A stretch of DNA of 36,263 nucleotides, taken from assembly GCA_002477945.1 (NCBI GenBank), contig DLLF01000019.1, positions 1-36,263 of the forward strand, written 5' to 3'. The notes under the pieces are model-generated. The model did not search any database and had not been told where the DNA came from. It worked only from the letters and a program-made list of their open reading frames with translations. How positions within the stretch are numbered: position 1 is the stretch's first letter; every line of letters starts with the position of its first letter. Positions 26,301 to 33,416 of the stretch are shown piece by piece. This DNA comes from Bacteroidales bacterium UBA7569 (lineage in GTDB: Bacteria > Bacteroidota > Bacteroidia > Bacteroidales > Paludibacteraceae). The translations under genes were made by a program, and so were the position numbers.

Positions 26301-27841
26301 AATATCAATGCATTGGGTGCTTTCAGGTCATCTCCTGCATCTGTGGAGAACTCGCCCACTTGATAAACTTGCCCGTTGAAAGTATATTCATAGGCAACAC
26401 ACAATATCTCGTCCTGGTTTAAGGCACTTCTCAGAGATAGGTAACCCAATGAGGCATTTAAGGTGTATTCCGAACTGGAGAGAAGGCGTGCCGATTCAAT
26501 CTTTTCATAATCCTCTCCGCCAATAACACCCGATGCCGCCAAACTGCTCAGTACGGAGTTTGTTTGCTGTATGTCGCGTATACCTGACATCGTGGATACT
26601 GTCTCGTACAAACTGTTTGCTCTGTTCTGTGGAGCGTCCGTTGTTCCCTTGGGTGTCCAGTGATTGTTGTTGAGATGCTCTGTGGAATGTTCGCCTAAGT
26701 CTGTAAAGGCGATGATGTTGCGGGCATTGTCATACTGCCCCCTTTTGTTGGTTATCCACACCTCTATACGGGTGATGTTCACACCCGAAGTGATATATGG
26801 CAGTTGAGCCATATTTTTCTCATAGTTGTCTCGGAAATAGTGGGCGAGGAAAAAGTGACGGTTCTCATCATAACTGTCGGCACTCACTTCAAACTCTGTC
26901 GTCTGCGCACCGCCTTGGGAGGATACTGTCTGACTCTCTGAGTTTTGTTGCGAGATCAAAGCCTGGACACTCAGTTTGCCGAATTTCAAGTTGGCTTTCA
27001 TGCCGAACAGAGCCTGACTGCCGGCAATCAATGAACTGTTCAGATTCATGGAAACATTACCGGCTTCCAACGACTGGATAATATCGTCCTCCTTGCCTTG
27101 GTAGTTGAGTTTCAAGTTCTGCTGGTCAAAATCAAAGGAGGCCTCTGTGTTGTAGTTCATGTTGAACTTCAACTTGTCGCCCACCGAGGCGTTTACGTTC
27201 AATTGGATCTTCTCATCAAAGTCAAATACATTGTTGTTCCTTCCTCGTTGTGTCAGAGCGGGATTGTCCAAGTACTGGTGTTTGAAGGCGAAGATGAGTT
27301 CTGCCGAACCTTGCAGTTTCAGTTGTACACCACCCGGACCGAACACTTTGTCTGCGGGTCCGATGTTGAATTTCATGTCGGTGATGTCGAACTTCTTCTC
27401 GTTATTGTGTTCTACGGTGCTTATCTTTTCTTGCCAGTAGCGTGACATGGCCTGTTGCGCCGAGTATTGCCCGTACTCCTTCTCTGTCATAAGATAGGGT
27501 GTTGCTATGTCCACATCGCCGATCTTGGTGTGAATGATGTAATATCCTGTCGATGGCTGGTATTCCACTTCGGTCTTTACGTTGTCAGGGTCTTTCAAGT
27601 CAAGCGAGGAAGACGGGGCGGAAAGAGTCTCATAATCAGGATTCTCATATTGTTTCACGCGTGTCGGAGCCAGTATGACACTGTCCTGTGCCACTTCTTG
27701 CGTAACTATGCTGTCTTCTGCCGCCGTTTGGGCAAACAACGATGACGATACGCCAATCAGTCCTATCAATAGTAAACGTTTCAGAATACGATAATTTATA
27801 GCATTTTCAGAGCAATGCGAATAACCTTTTCCACTTTGCAA
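20354..27841 (-). CDS. sprA: Gliding/T9SS outer-membrane translocon SprA (Sov)
   Basis: About 2495 residues, matching the very large SprA/Sov family (Flavobacterium SprA and Porphyromonas Sov are about 2400-2500). SprA forms the giant outer-membrane beta-barrel through which type IX secretion substrates leave the periplasm. The N-terminus has a signal-like segment (LKRLLLIGLIGVSSSLFAQ). The rest is dominated by alternating aromatic beta-strand patterns and ends in a typical barrel strand (KADNVGLNIKLMLTR). Gene order ruvA-sprA is shared with other Bacteroidota. There is no ATG before the signal sequence. The listed start is a TTG at 27841 inside ruvA; an ATT, CTG or TTG closer to the hydrophobic core (about 27788-27770) is equally plausible. 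Expression probably depends on the ruvA promoter. Confidence 0.93.
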   Translation of the reverse strand: MQSGKGYSHCSENAINYRILKRLLLIGLIGVSSSLFAQTAAEDSIVTQEVAQDSVILAPTRVKQYENPDYETLSAPSSSLDLKDPDNVKTEVEYQPSTGYYIIHTKIGDVDIATPYLMTEKEYGQYSAQQAMSRYWQEKISTVEHNNEKKFDITDMKFNIGPADKVFGPGGVQLKLQGSAELIFAFKHQYLDNPALTQRGRNNNVFDFDEKIQLNVNASVGDKLKFNMNYNTEASFDFDQQNLKLNYQGKEDDIIQSLEAGNVSMNLNSSLIAGSQALFGMKANLKFGKLSVQALISQQNSESQTVSSQGGAQTTEFEVSADSYDENRHFFLAHYFRDNYEKNMAQLPYITSGVNITRIEVWITNKRGQYDNARNIIAFTDLGEHSTEHLNNNHWTPKGTTDAPQNRANSLYETVSTMSGIRDIQQTNSVLSSLAASGVIGGEDYEKIESARLLSSSEYTLNASLGYLSLRSALNQDEILCVAYEYTFNGQVYQVGEFSTDAGDDLKAPNALILKMLKTSSNAPTQKGHGTWDLMMKNVYSIGAMQMSQEKFELYIMYRNDSVGTDLQYISEGAIKGQQLLRVMNLDRLDQKNNANPDGKFDYVEGFTAYSSNGRIIFPVLEPFGSHLRKQIGDPTIADKYVFQELYDSTLVMAQEMSEKNKFVLTGKYKGSSGNEIRLNAMNIPRGSVTVTAGGAKLVENVDYTVDYIMGTVTILNQSILDAGTNVDVKLENQSTFSMQRKSLYGAHLEYAFSPDFTLGGTIMHMTERPLTTKVNTGSEPISNTIWGINTSYKTEFMWLSNALDRIPWITATAPSTLQVNAEFAHLIPGHTRDVGKAGLAYIDDFESTKTNVDIHFPTFWKLSSTPSTFSESLLSNNIEYGKNRARLAWYIVDPIFGHAQNNTPQHIRDDVNMLSDHRTRIVYEQEIYPNKEVLATEDTRLSILNISYYPTERGPYNIVADEIGADGKLTNPEKRWGGMMRKLDNTDFETSNIEYIEFWIMDPFLTNSGADYEGGDLYFNLGDISEDILKDGKKSFEHGLPINDNDENSTETTIWGRVPKTTSTVTAFSNEAGAREKQDVGLNGLSTANEFLFEHNGKKPYADYVSALRAKVSPTVINEWEADVFSPLNDPAGDNFHYYRGSDWDEQRTDILTRYKYFNGTEGNSPATENSRESYGTASTLQPDMEDINLDNTLNEYEKYYQYRVQIRPSMLEVGQQHITEKLVTKVTLENGNTEEVTWYQFKIPIREYDDRIGTIRNFKSIRFIRLFLTNFKQETHLRLASLDLVRGEWRSYTKDLYAQTNPPTSSAYMDVEAVNIEENASRSPINYVLPPGISRQTDPGQAQLISQNEQAMVLRVHNLSPGDARAVYKAAGYDMRNYKRLQMFVHAEALRDDPTLSDGDLTCFIRLGTDLKNNYYEYEIPLSLTPEGLYNNDNTVDRGKVWPATNMFDLNFDVLTNAKLKRNKAKRAGNTDVSNSIAYEDYDSDSNKPNNRITVMGNPTLGDVTHIMIGIRNRGQAVTSGEIWVNELRMSEFNEDGGVAAMANVALGISDIAQVNMAGRLETAGYGSIESNVLDRNMDNRYQFSVSAAMEGGRLFPEQAKLQIPLYVSYTNETLSPKYDPLDTDVKLQESLNTFNTKEERDSVKTMSNTVQKSTNFSLSNAKVNIHSKKRDMFYDPANITLSYSYALQDKHSPETEHDLLKEEKGSLNYSYNFNPTPWEPFKDSKKVQKLKWIKELNLYYLPQSWAFSTDMQRSFTQMKMRDLTGGMSSDPIFSKDWMWNRHFDLKYDLTKTLKFTFQSAMNSTVEEGLLTPEIIKDYGFTNDHYEAWKDTVLRSLRTMGSPYSYQQVFTASYSVPFNRFKAFDWITASGSYNATYNWNRTAQQSGEDTNFGNVVSSMASWQADGAMNFESLYNKSKYLKGINQRYSGRNTRRSFRPKTYTQTITAKTDSTIEINHRLNSEKVKVQAVDEKGRNVPIKYATAGASKIRLTPKKNCDNLSITITTQNPNARTAAQIAGDLSMRFLMLLRKAQVTYRETNSLTVPGFYPQVGFMGEKKTGNYYAPGFDFSFGFIPNDFVEKAKERYWLSPDTTVVRPATRAKTSDFSLRLTLEPLPGLKIQMNGQRYTSSASSIIYSYEQLQETFTGSYNITQVAIATAFDKIGTAEQNFATKSFDRFLTYRETMQNRLENEYSNLSYPNSGFLKNSLHANQKYDPSKGRVSANSADVLIPAFLAAYTGRDVNKIQTNPFLSILQILPNWSVTFDGLSKLPWIKDHFRTVNLTHAYTCKYNIGSYSSYSTWVPALDNSNKSYGFVRDVATDNPIPSSAYDISNISITEQFSPLIGVNVAMKNSLTAKVEYRKQRNLTLNVTSVQLMEGATNELVVGFGYTVKDFDVILKLKNAKQSRVKNDLKLNVDFSYKDVKTLLRKVEENITQASSGNKVLGVKVSIDYVLSSKVNLQLFYDHQGTTPLISSSYPIKADNVGLNIKLMLTR

Positions 27842-28398
27842 AGAGGATCTTCCGCCAGTATCTTATCTACAACCTTGGCAGATGCGGAGGCTTGGAACCC
27901 GAGCATCGTGAGAGCCGCCACGGCTTCTTGTTTCAAATCCGTATCTATGGCAGGAGTTTCTATGGATTCTTTCGTGTCAGTACCCGCTATATCTATTTTC
28001 AGAACCTTGTCCTTGAGTTCCACAATAATGCGTTGTGCCGTTTTCCCGCCTATACCCTTTATGCTTGACAAGGCGGTCGCATTGCCTGTCGCAATAATCT
28101 GACGTATCTCCGCTGCAGTGTACGACGACATGATCATGCGGGCCGTATTGGCTCCAATGCCGGATACACTGATCAGCAGAAGAAACAATTCTCTCTCAGG
28201 CTTGCTTGGAAAACCATATAGCAGATGGGCATCCTCTCGGATAATCTCGTTTATGTACAGACGGGTATCCTCTTTTTTGTCCGAAAGTGCCGTAAAAGTA
28301 GGTAAGGATATATTTATCTCATAGCCGACTCCTCCCGCTTCTATAATAGCATAGGTCGGAGTAAGTTCAGTTAGAGTTCCTCTGATGTAATCAATCAT
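27796..28398 (-). CDS. ruvA: Holliday junction branch-migration protein RuvA
   Basis: A 200-residue protein, standard RuvA length. An OB-fold N-terminal domain (MIDYIRGTLTELTPTYAIIEAGGVGYEI) is followed by two helix-hairpin-helix motifs (LLISVSGIGANTARMIM and LSSIKGIGGKTAQRIIVELKDK). The C-terminal RuvB-contacting domain is KQEAVAALTMLGFQASASAKVVDKIL. RuvA tetramers bind four-way junctions and load the RuvB helicase. The ATG at 28398 gives the canonical MIDYIRG start; a longer frame upstream is not conserved. Its 3' end overlaps the likely start of sprA. Confidence 0.97.
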   Translation of the reverse strand: MIDYIRGTLTELTPTYAIIEAGGVGYEINISLPTFTALSDKKEDTRLYINEIIREDAHLLYGFPSKPERELFLLLISVSGIGANTARMIMSSYTAAEIRQIIATGNATALSSIKGIGGKTAQRIIVELKDKVLKIDIAGTDTKESIETPAIDTDLKQEAVAALTMLGFQASASAKVVDKILAEDPLCKVEKVIRIALKML

Positions 28399-28432
28399 TC
28401 CTGTATGGGGATTTATATGCCGTTTTAATTCG

Positions 28433-28463
28433 CAAAGATACGGCTTTTCCCATAATTGTGCAA
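28433..28463 (-). promoter_or_regulatory. Promoter of ruvA-sprA
   Basis: Minus-strand TATCTTTG (28433-28440) with TTGC (28460-28463) 19 bp upstream; leader of about 30 nt. Confidence 0.7.
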
Positions 28464-28540
28464 CTGCACCGGCATCTTCACAGAACAATCGCATCAAAAC
28501 AATGGGTATATCTATAGTTTTGGTGTGATTACCCCGATTC

Positions 28541-28616
28541 ATCAGTCTCATCAGTCTTAGCCCTATGTCCTATCTGTCCCATCCGTCCCATTAGTCCTAC
28601 CTGTTCCATCCTTCCT
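28541..28616 (+). repeat. Imperfect GTCCCAT-type nonamer array
   Basis: Units such as cagtctcat, ctgtcccat, ccgtcccat and ctgttccat, with one phase break near 28562. Confidence 0.65.
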
Positions 28617-28730
28617 AGGACTTCTCGATCAACTAGAACGTCTATCATCATCTCATAGGAGGATTTTTTGTCCTCCCTGTCATCTTCCTCGCAAAATCCT
28701 ACATCGTAAATCGCCCGATCGTAAATAACA

Positions 28731-28784
28731 CGACCCCTCAAGCCGACCTCAAGCACCCCTCATCGACCCCTGAACGGGAGATGA
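28731..28784 (+). repeat. CGACCCCT-rich intergenic element, copy 3
   Basis: Same CGACCCCTCAAGC head and GAGATGA tail as copies at 2734 and 10796. Preceded by two ATCGTAAAT words, whereas in copy 2 those words follow. Confidence 0.75.
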
Positions 28785-28790
28785 CCTTAT

Positions 28791-28835
28791 TTGTCTCATT
28801 CGGCTCATTTGTCCAATTCGTCCAATCATTCTCAT
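28791..28835 (+). repeat. Nonamer array, five units
   Basis: ttgtctcat, tcggctcat, ttgtccaat, tcgtccaat and cattctcat in unbroken 9-bp phase. Confidence 0.7.
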
Positions 28836-28916
28836 GGAGCCAATTTGCAGGCACCCTCTTATAGCATAAGACCCCCTCCTATAGGACTTTTCAATTAGCA
28901 TGGGAGGTCTATGGTA

Positions 28917-28993
28917 AGCCCCTTCTCTGGAGGGGTTGGAGAGGTTTCCCTATTCTCCTCTATGAGGGGGAAGGAATCCCTTAGGTTTCTTTC
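28917..28993 (+). repeat. GC-rich hairpin element, copy 3 (expanded)
   Basis: AGCCCCTTCTCTGGAGGGG, TTGGAGAGG, an extra CCTC...GAGGGGG segment, then TTAGGTTTCTTTC. Ends 4 bp before the helicase stop codon. Confidence 0.65.
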
Positions 28994-28996
28994 ATC

Positions 28997-31867
28997 TTAT
29001 TCTGTTTCCGCTATCGGGTGGTCCCCCATAATAAAATAGCCTTTTTCAAAACAACTTGGGAAATAGAATTTCTTTTCCGTATTTACAAAACGTACTTTTA
29101 TATAGGTGTTATCCATAGAGGTGATGGTGCCGCTGCCAAGGGAGCGATGGGTTACATTATCCCCGATTTGCAAAGACAGCCACGGGGCGGATGGCTCTTG
29201 CCCTTTGTGGGCGTGCAGTTGTTCCGTCTCTATCGCGGGCGGGACACCCGCGTCCCCTGTGTTTTCGGGAACCCTGCAGGTGCCCGCGTCCCCGGATTCT
29301 GTTTTCATAGGGTGCAGATTGGAAGGCTGTTCTATCGGTTCGGGGTGAAAGACAGGGGCTTGCGATTGGTAGGTTTCGGCGGATATGACGGTATCAAAAC
29401 CGCCGATGTTCTCGCCTTCGTGGGTATTGATACCCGTATAGACGAGAGATGCATCTTCGTAACGTTTGAACTTATAGACGGCATCGTTCATCAGTTCGCG
29501 ATTGAAGACTCCGAGCGAGACCAACAAGTCGAAATCATGCAGCGTCAAGCCTGTAACCTTGCGGAATAGGTCGGGTTCCAACTGACGGATTACATCATAG
29601 AGCGTATATTCGCGGTAGTCGGTCAGGTACATAAAGACGGGGATACGGGTGGCAAACTTGATGAGTTTTTCCTGTATCTCCTTGCGTTTGGACTTGTATT
29701 CTTTCTCCTCCTCGCTCAGTTGTTTTTTCTCCCGGGGTGTTAGGTTCTCGCCCTTCTCTTTTTTGGCTTTTTTTACCGCTTCGGACTTGTTGATAATGGT
29801 TTCGATGTCCCGGTTGAGCGCACGGAACCCCTCGATATTCATCAGTGCCTGCATAGCATCGGGACTGTGTAACAGGCGGTTGAGCGTACCGTTATCCACA
29901 TTGACCAGCAATGCACTTTCCCATCGGCGAGCCAACAAGGTAGCCGTGGTACCCGACATAGCCATATCCAAGATACCCGCCGCATCAATCTGCTTCATAC
30001 TGCTGCCGTCGTAGGCAAGGATAGGCAGGAAACGGATAAACTCCGCCACTTTCTGCTCGGGGTTGTGGTCATTGACGCTCAGACGGCAACTATACTCCGC
30101 CACTTGGCGCAAGGCACGGTTGGGGGCAAAATCAAACACATAACAGAGCGGCTTCAGGACGACCTCTTCGCCCCACTCGTTGCGCATAGTCCACGGCGAC
30201 TGCACACGGAAAGCGGCTTGGAAATAGGTCTCGGGCGAGGACGAATTGCGGAGCATAAAAATACCCGTCCACGGCTTGACAGTAACGCCCGTAGAGAGTT
30301 TGCCGCACGAAAGCGTAATGGTGTAGTTCTCCTGCGGGTTGCCCATCCCTGCATATACGGGCAGGACGGCATCGGCACCCATACCCGCCTCGCTGCCTGC
30401 CGCCACGATGATATGAAAACGCTCGAAAAACTTGCGGTTCACGGGCTTGCGGAGCAAGTGCACCATCGCACGGCAAGCCGCAACGGAGGGCAGGAACCAA
30501 TAGGTATGGCGCAGATAGTCCAGCAAGCGGGCATCGGAGAAAGGCATTGGCGGTTTCTCCGCCGCCAGTTTGAGGTCGGAAACAATGTTTTCCGTATAGG
30601 CACCATGAATCAGATCCACCCACTTCTGCACATACTCCTCGTGGATAAAACGGTCGTTCTCGGCACGGAAAAACTCGTTGAGGTCGAACTCGTTGAACTC
30701 GCCCTGCTCCGCCACCTCGCGTATTTTTTCGGGGAGTTGGTAGGTGAGCATTACCATTTTCGGCAGGGCTTTGTAGGGATTGTCCGCCCCTTGCCACGCC
30801 TCTTTGGCGGCTTGCTCATCGGAGTACGTCCAGTTGAAAATCTGCTCCTCGATAAACTCACCGCTCGCGATGGCACGGAAGGGCGTACCCGACAGATAGA
30901 GATAATAGCGGGTCTGAAGCGGCATCAGTTCTTCGTCAAACGTCTCGCGAATTTCCAATTCTTTGCGGGAAGACGCATCTTCGGCATAGAGACTGCGGGT
31001 TTCCTCTATGATACGGTTGGCGACATCCTGCTTGTTGTAGAACTCTTTGGCGTTCTTGCCCCACGCGCCGAAGTGGTATTCATCCAAGATGATACAATCC
31101 CACGGCACGGTCTGAATCCACTCGTTGGTGGCTTTGATACCACCGACGCTGTTGGTGCCGAGCACGTCCTGGAACGAGGCGAAACAGACAAAACGCTGCG
31201 TCAAGTCCACATGGTTGAACTCGCGGTTGTCCTGTTTTTCGACAAAGACCCAGTCGGCAAAATCCTTGTGGGTAAGCAAGTCCTCTTTCCAAGCGGTCTT
31301 GACGGCGGGTTTGAAAGTCAGCACCAAGACGTGTTTCCAGTGCATCCCGCGTGCCAACTGATAGGCGGTGAAGGTCTTACCGAAACGCATCTTGGCATTC
31401 CAGAGGAAATGCGCCGTCATCCCCTCGTTGGCAGGGTCTTGGGCAAAGGAACGGAAATACGCCGCCGTCTTGCGCACCGCCTCCGCCTGCTCGGGGCGCA
31501 TACGGAAATCGCGGGTGCGGGCAAGGAGTGTGGTCTCGTTGTTTGCCACAGCGGCTATCGCCTGCTCCACCTGCCGGACATTGCAGCAGAACCACTCGCC
31601 TTCGGGGTTGGGGATATGCGCATTGCGCAACACACGGTGCACCTCTTTGTCAGAGAAAACAGAGCCGTCCTGCCGCATGGCGGAGCGAACCAACTCCACG
31701 TGCCACGACTGCCCCGGCACCAACGTGGGGTAATGCTCGTGCATACGCACCTCAATACTGCGCGAGGTGAAGCCCACCTTGAGCATACCGGGGTAACGCG
31801 TATCGGAATAGGCGTAAATAATAGGGCGTTCCGACACCTGTCGGCGTAATAATTCGTTTGCTGCCAT
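28997..31867 (-). CDS. GIY-YIG(T5orf172)-like / SF2 helicase fusion, restriction-type
   Basis: A 956-residue protein. Residues about 14-105 match the T5orf172/GIY-YIG-like nuclease pattern (IIYAYSDTRYPGMLKVGFTSRSIEVRM, ending GEWF with Glu91). An SF2 helicase core follows: Walker A-like AKMRFGKT (158-165), DEYH box (262-265), SGTPF (326-330) and a motif VI-like QAAFRVQ (550-556). Residues about 690-735 are Lys/Glu-rich and probably coiled coil. A Tudor/SH3-like domain ends the protein (QIGDNVTHRSLGSGTITSM...VRF). With two methylase-like genes upstream on the same strand, it is best read as the translocase/nuclease of a restriction-modification system. A GC-rich duplicated segment lies in the linker at about residues 856-878. 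No clear promoter is seen upstream of its ATG, which may reflect separation from the methylase genes by the ATPase cassette. Confidence 0.85.
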   Translation of the reverse strand: MAANELLRRQVSERPIIYAYSDTRYPGMLKVGFTSRSIEVRMHEHYPTLVPGQSWHVELVRSAMRQDGSVFSDKEVHRVLRNAHIPNPEGEWFCCNVRQVEQAIAAVANNETTLLARTRDFRMRPEQAEAVRKTAAYFRSFAQDPANEGMTAHFLWNAKMRFGKTFTAYQLARGMHWKHVLVLTFKPAVKTAWKEDLLTHKDFADWVFVEKQDNREFNHVDLTQRFVCFASFQDVLGTNSVGGIKATNEWIQTVPWDCIILDEYHFGAWGKNAKEFYNKQDVANRIIEETRSLYAEDASSRKELEIRETFDEELMPLQTRYYLYLSGTPFRAIASGEFIEEQIFNWTYSDEQAAKEAWQGADNPYKALPKMVMLTYQLPEKIREVAEQGEFNEFDLNEFFRAENDRFIHEEYVQKWVDLIHGAYTENIVSDLKLAAEKPPMPFSDARLLDYLRHTYWFLPSVAACRAMVHLLRKPVNRKFFERFHIIVAAGSEAGMGADAVLPVYAGMGNPQENYTITLSCGKLSTGVTVKPWTGIFMLRNSSSPETYFQAAFRVQSPWTMRNEWGEEVVLKPLCYVFDFAPNRALRQVAEYSCRLSVNDHNPEQKVAEFIRFLPILAYDGSSMKQIDAAGILDMAMSGTTATLLARRWESALLVNVDNGTLNRLLHSPDAMQALMNIEGFRALNRDIETIINKSEAVKKAKKEKGENLTPREKKQLSEEEKEYKSKRKEIQEKLIKFATRIPVFMYLTDYREYTLYDVIRQLEPDLFRKVTGLTLHDFDLLVSLGVFNRELMNDAVYKFKRYEDASLVYTGINTHEGENIGGFDTVISAETYQSQAPVFHPEPIEQPSNLHPMKTESGDAGTCRVPENTGDAGVPPAIETEQLHAHKGQEPSAPWLSLQIGDNVTHRSLGSGTITSMDNTYIKVRFVNTEKKFYFPSCFEKGYFIMGDHPIAETE
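29234..29298. repeat. In-frame GC-rich duplication in the helicase linker
   Basis: Two near-copies of a CCCGCGTCCCC-centred block (29247-29257 and 29283-29293), the first part of a GCGGG...CCCGC hairpin, encode GDAG...GDAGVPPA on the minus strand. It looks like a small palindromic repeat tolerated in a disordered linker. Confidence 0.65.
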
Positions 31868-31916
31868 AGGTTAATCTAATGTTTTATGTATAAATTGTCA
31901 ATTATTATCTCTTTTT

Positions 31917-31948
31917 CTTGCATTCTTTGGGAAAAATATGTACCTTTG
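31917..31948 (+). promoter_or_regulatory. Promoter of the DUF4143 ATPase gene
   Basis: CTTG (31917-31920), a 20-bp spacer and TACCTTTG (31941-31948). The predicted start is near 31955, directly at the first palindrome. Confidence 0.75.
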
Positions 31949-31956
31949 CAGACGAG

Positions 31957-32008
31957 TTTCCTGAAATAGAGGAAAAATATCCTACTTTCTTTCCTAAAAA
32001 CAAGGAAG
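31957..32008. repeat. Left pair of TTTCCT-N7-AGGAAA palindromes
   Basis: TTTCCT (31957-31962) N7 AGGAAA (31970-31975), and TTTCCT (31990-31995) N7 AGGAAG (32003-32008). Centres are 33 bp apart, about three helical turns, in the leader of the ATPase gene. Confidence 0.9.
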
Positions 32009-32034
32009 CATATTATAATATAACTGTTACTCCT

Positions 32035-33345
32035 ATGCTGAGAGATGTCATCAAACAACTCATTGTTCTCAATCAGGATCACATTCCCTTTGCGCTCAAA
32101 GAGCGTGAAGAACGTTTGCCGTTACATTCAGGAAAAATCATTACTATCCCTGGTGTACGACGCTGCGGCAAATCCAGCAGAATGAAAATTGCCATCAATG
32201 AATTGGTCAATAGTGGTGTATCCCCAAAAAATATCTTATGGATGGGCTTTGATGACGAGCGGTTGGCTGAGATGAATGTGCAAAACCTGAATGAAGTATT
32301 GGAAGCCTATCGTGAACTATATCCGAACATTCCGCTTGAGGACGTATATATGTTTTTTGATGAAATACAGAACATCGATGGTTGGGAACTGTTTGTAATG
32401 CGGGTATTCAAGAACTATTGCCCCAATATATTCATCAGCGGAAGCAATGCCAAAATGCTCAGTCAAGAGATTGCCACCACACTACGCGGTTGGGCTTTGG
32501 AATACAAAACATACCCTTTGAGTTTTGCAGAATACTGCCATTTCCTTGATATTCCGACCGAACGCTTGGACGAACAACAAACCACCCGTCTCCGTTTGGC
32601 TTGGGACACATATAACCGTCAGGGCGGTTTCCCAGAAGTGGTGCTGACACAAGATCAAACTCTGAGAGACAAACAGTTACAAAGTTATTATAATGCAATG
32701 TTGTTCAGAGATTTGGTAGAACGCCACAAGATCAGTAATGTGGGCGTACTACGCTATTTTGTCAAGCGCATTATGAACAATGTAACTAAACCGACCAGTA
32801 TCAATAGTATCTACAATGACATACGTTCGCAAGGATTGAAAATCAGCAAAGACGAACTATATTTGTGGGCGGATTACGTATGTGAAAGTTTTATGTTCAT
32901 CCGTGTTCCACGCTATATATCATCTCTGATTGGTGAGGAACAGGGCTTGAAAAAATACTACTTTATTGATAACGGAATGCGTCAGAATATACTCTTACCG
33001 CATAGTCAGGACGATGGAAAACTATTGGAAAGCAGTGTATTCTTGCACTTATGCCGCTCCTGTGGAGAGTTGGACAAAATCTGCTATTTTACGGGGGATA
33101 AAGAGTGCGATTTTGTAGTGCAACACGAAGATCAAGTACTACAATTGATACAAGTATGTTGGCAAATGGAAGATATGGAAACCCGTGAACGCGAGATTGC
33201 AGGTTTGATAGAAGCCCATAACGCCACACACTGCACCAATCTCTGTATTGTTACTCACAATCAAGAAGATACTATCGAATACAAAGGACTAAGTATTCGT
33301 GTCATCCCTGCCTGGAAATGGATGCTTGCTTCACCTTTGCACTAA
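32035..33345 (+). CDS. AAA ATPase with DUF4143 domain
   Basis: A 436-residue protein. The P-loop is GVRRCGKSS (40-48) and Walker B is MFFDEIQ (106-112), followed by ISGSNAKML and RGWALEYKTYPLSFAEY, the usual AAA_14 sequence. The C-terminal DUF4143 region includes LLESSVFLHLCR...GDKECDFVVQ...LQLIQVCWQ, whose E...D...Q layout recalls PD-(D/E)XK nuclease folds. The frame is open from 31918, but the promoter -7 box lies at 31941-31948, so translation should begin at the first downstream ATG, 32035. The cellular role of this abundant family is poorly known. The gene is opposite to the methylase and helicase genes that flank it and lies between two pairs of identical palindromes, so it looks like a separate inserted unit. 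Confidence 0.9.
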   Translation: MLRDVIKQLIVLNQDHIPFALKEREERLPLHSGKIITIPGVRRCGKSSRMKIAINELVNSGVSPKNILWMGFDDERLAEMNVQNLNEVLEAYRELYPNIPLEDVYMFFDEIQNIDGWELFVMRVFKNYCPNIFISGSNAKMLSQEIATTLRGWALEYKTYPLSFAEYCHFLDIPTERLDEQQTTRLRLAWDTYNRQGGFPEVVLTQDQTLRDKQLQSYYNAMLFRDLVERHKISNVGVLRYFVKRIMNNVTKPTSINSIYNDIRSQGLKISKDELYLWADYVCESFMFIRVPRYISSLIGEEQGLKKYYFIDNGMRQNILLPHSQDDGKLLESSVFLHLCRSCGELDKICYFTGDKECDFVVQHEDQVLQLIQVCWQMEDMETREREIAGLIEAHNATHCTNLCIVTHNQEDTIEYKGLSIRVIPAWKWMLASPLH

Positions 33346-33416
33346 AACCTGTCAGGTACAATTTTTCAAAGAACACTTTATAAGACTGCCGCAACATCAT
33401 TTTGGCAGGTTGATTG

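Larger units (their letters stand above)
28464..28996. other. Gene-free repeat cluster between ruvA and the restriction island
   Basis: No gene is supported. It contains nonamer arrays (about 28541-28616 and 28791-28835), ATCGTAAAT words (28703-28727), a CGACCCCT-rich element (28731-28784) and a GC-rich hairpin element (28917-28993) that abuts the stop of the helicase gene. Confidence 0.75.

Noticed and set aside
30065..31849. Long plus-strand open frame opposite the helicase gene
   Set aside because: It is the mirror of a GC-rich coding gene on the minus strand; the translation has no domain and no promoter, while the minus-strand protein shows clear helicase motifs.
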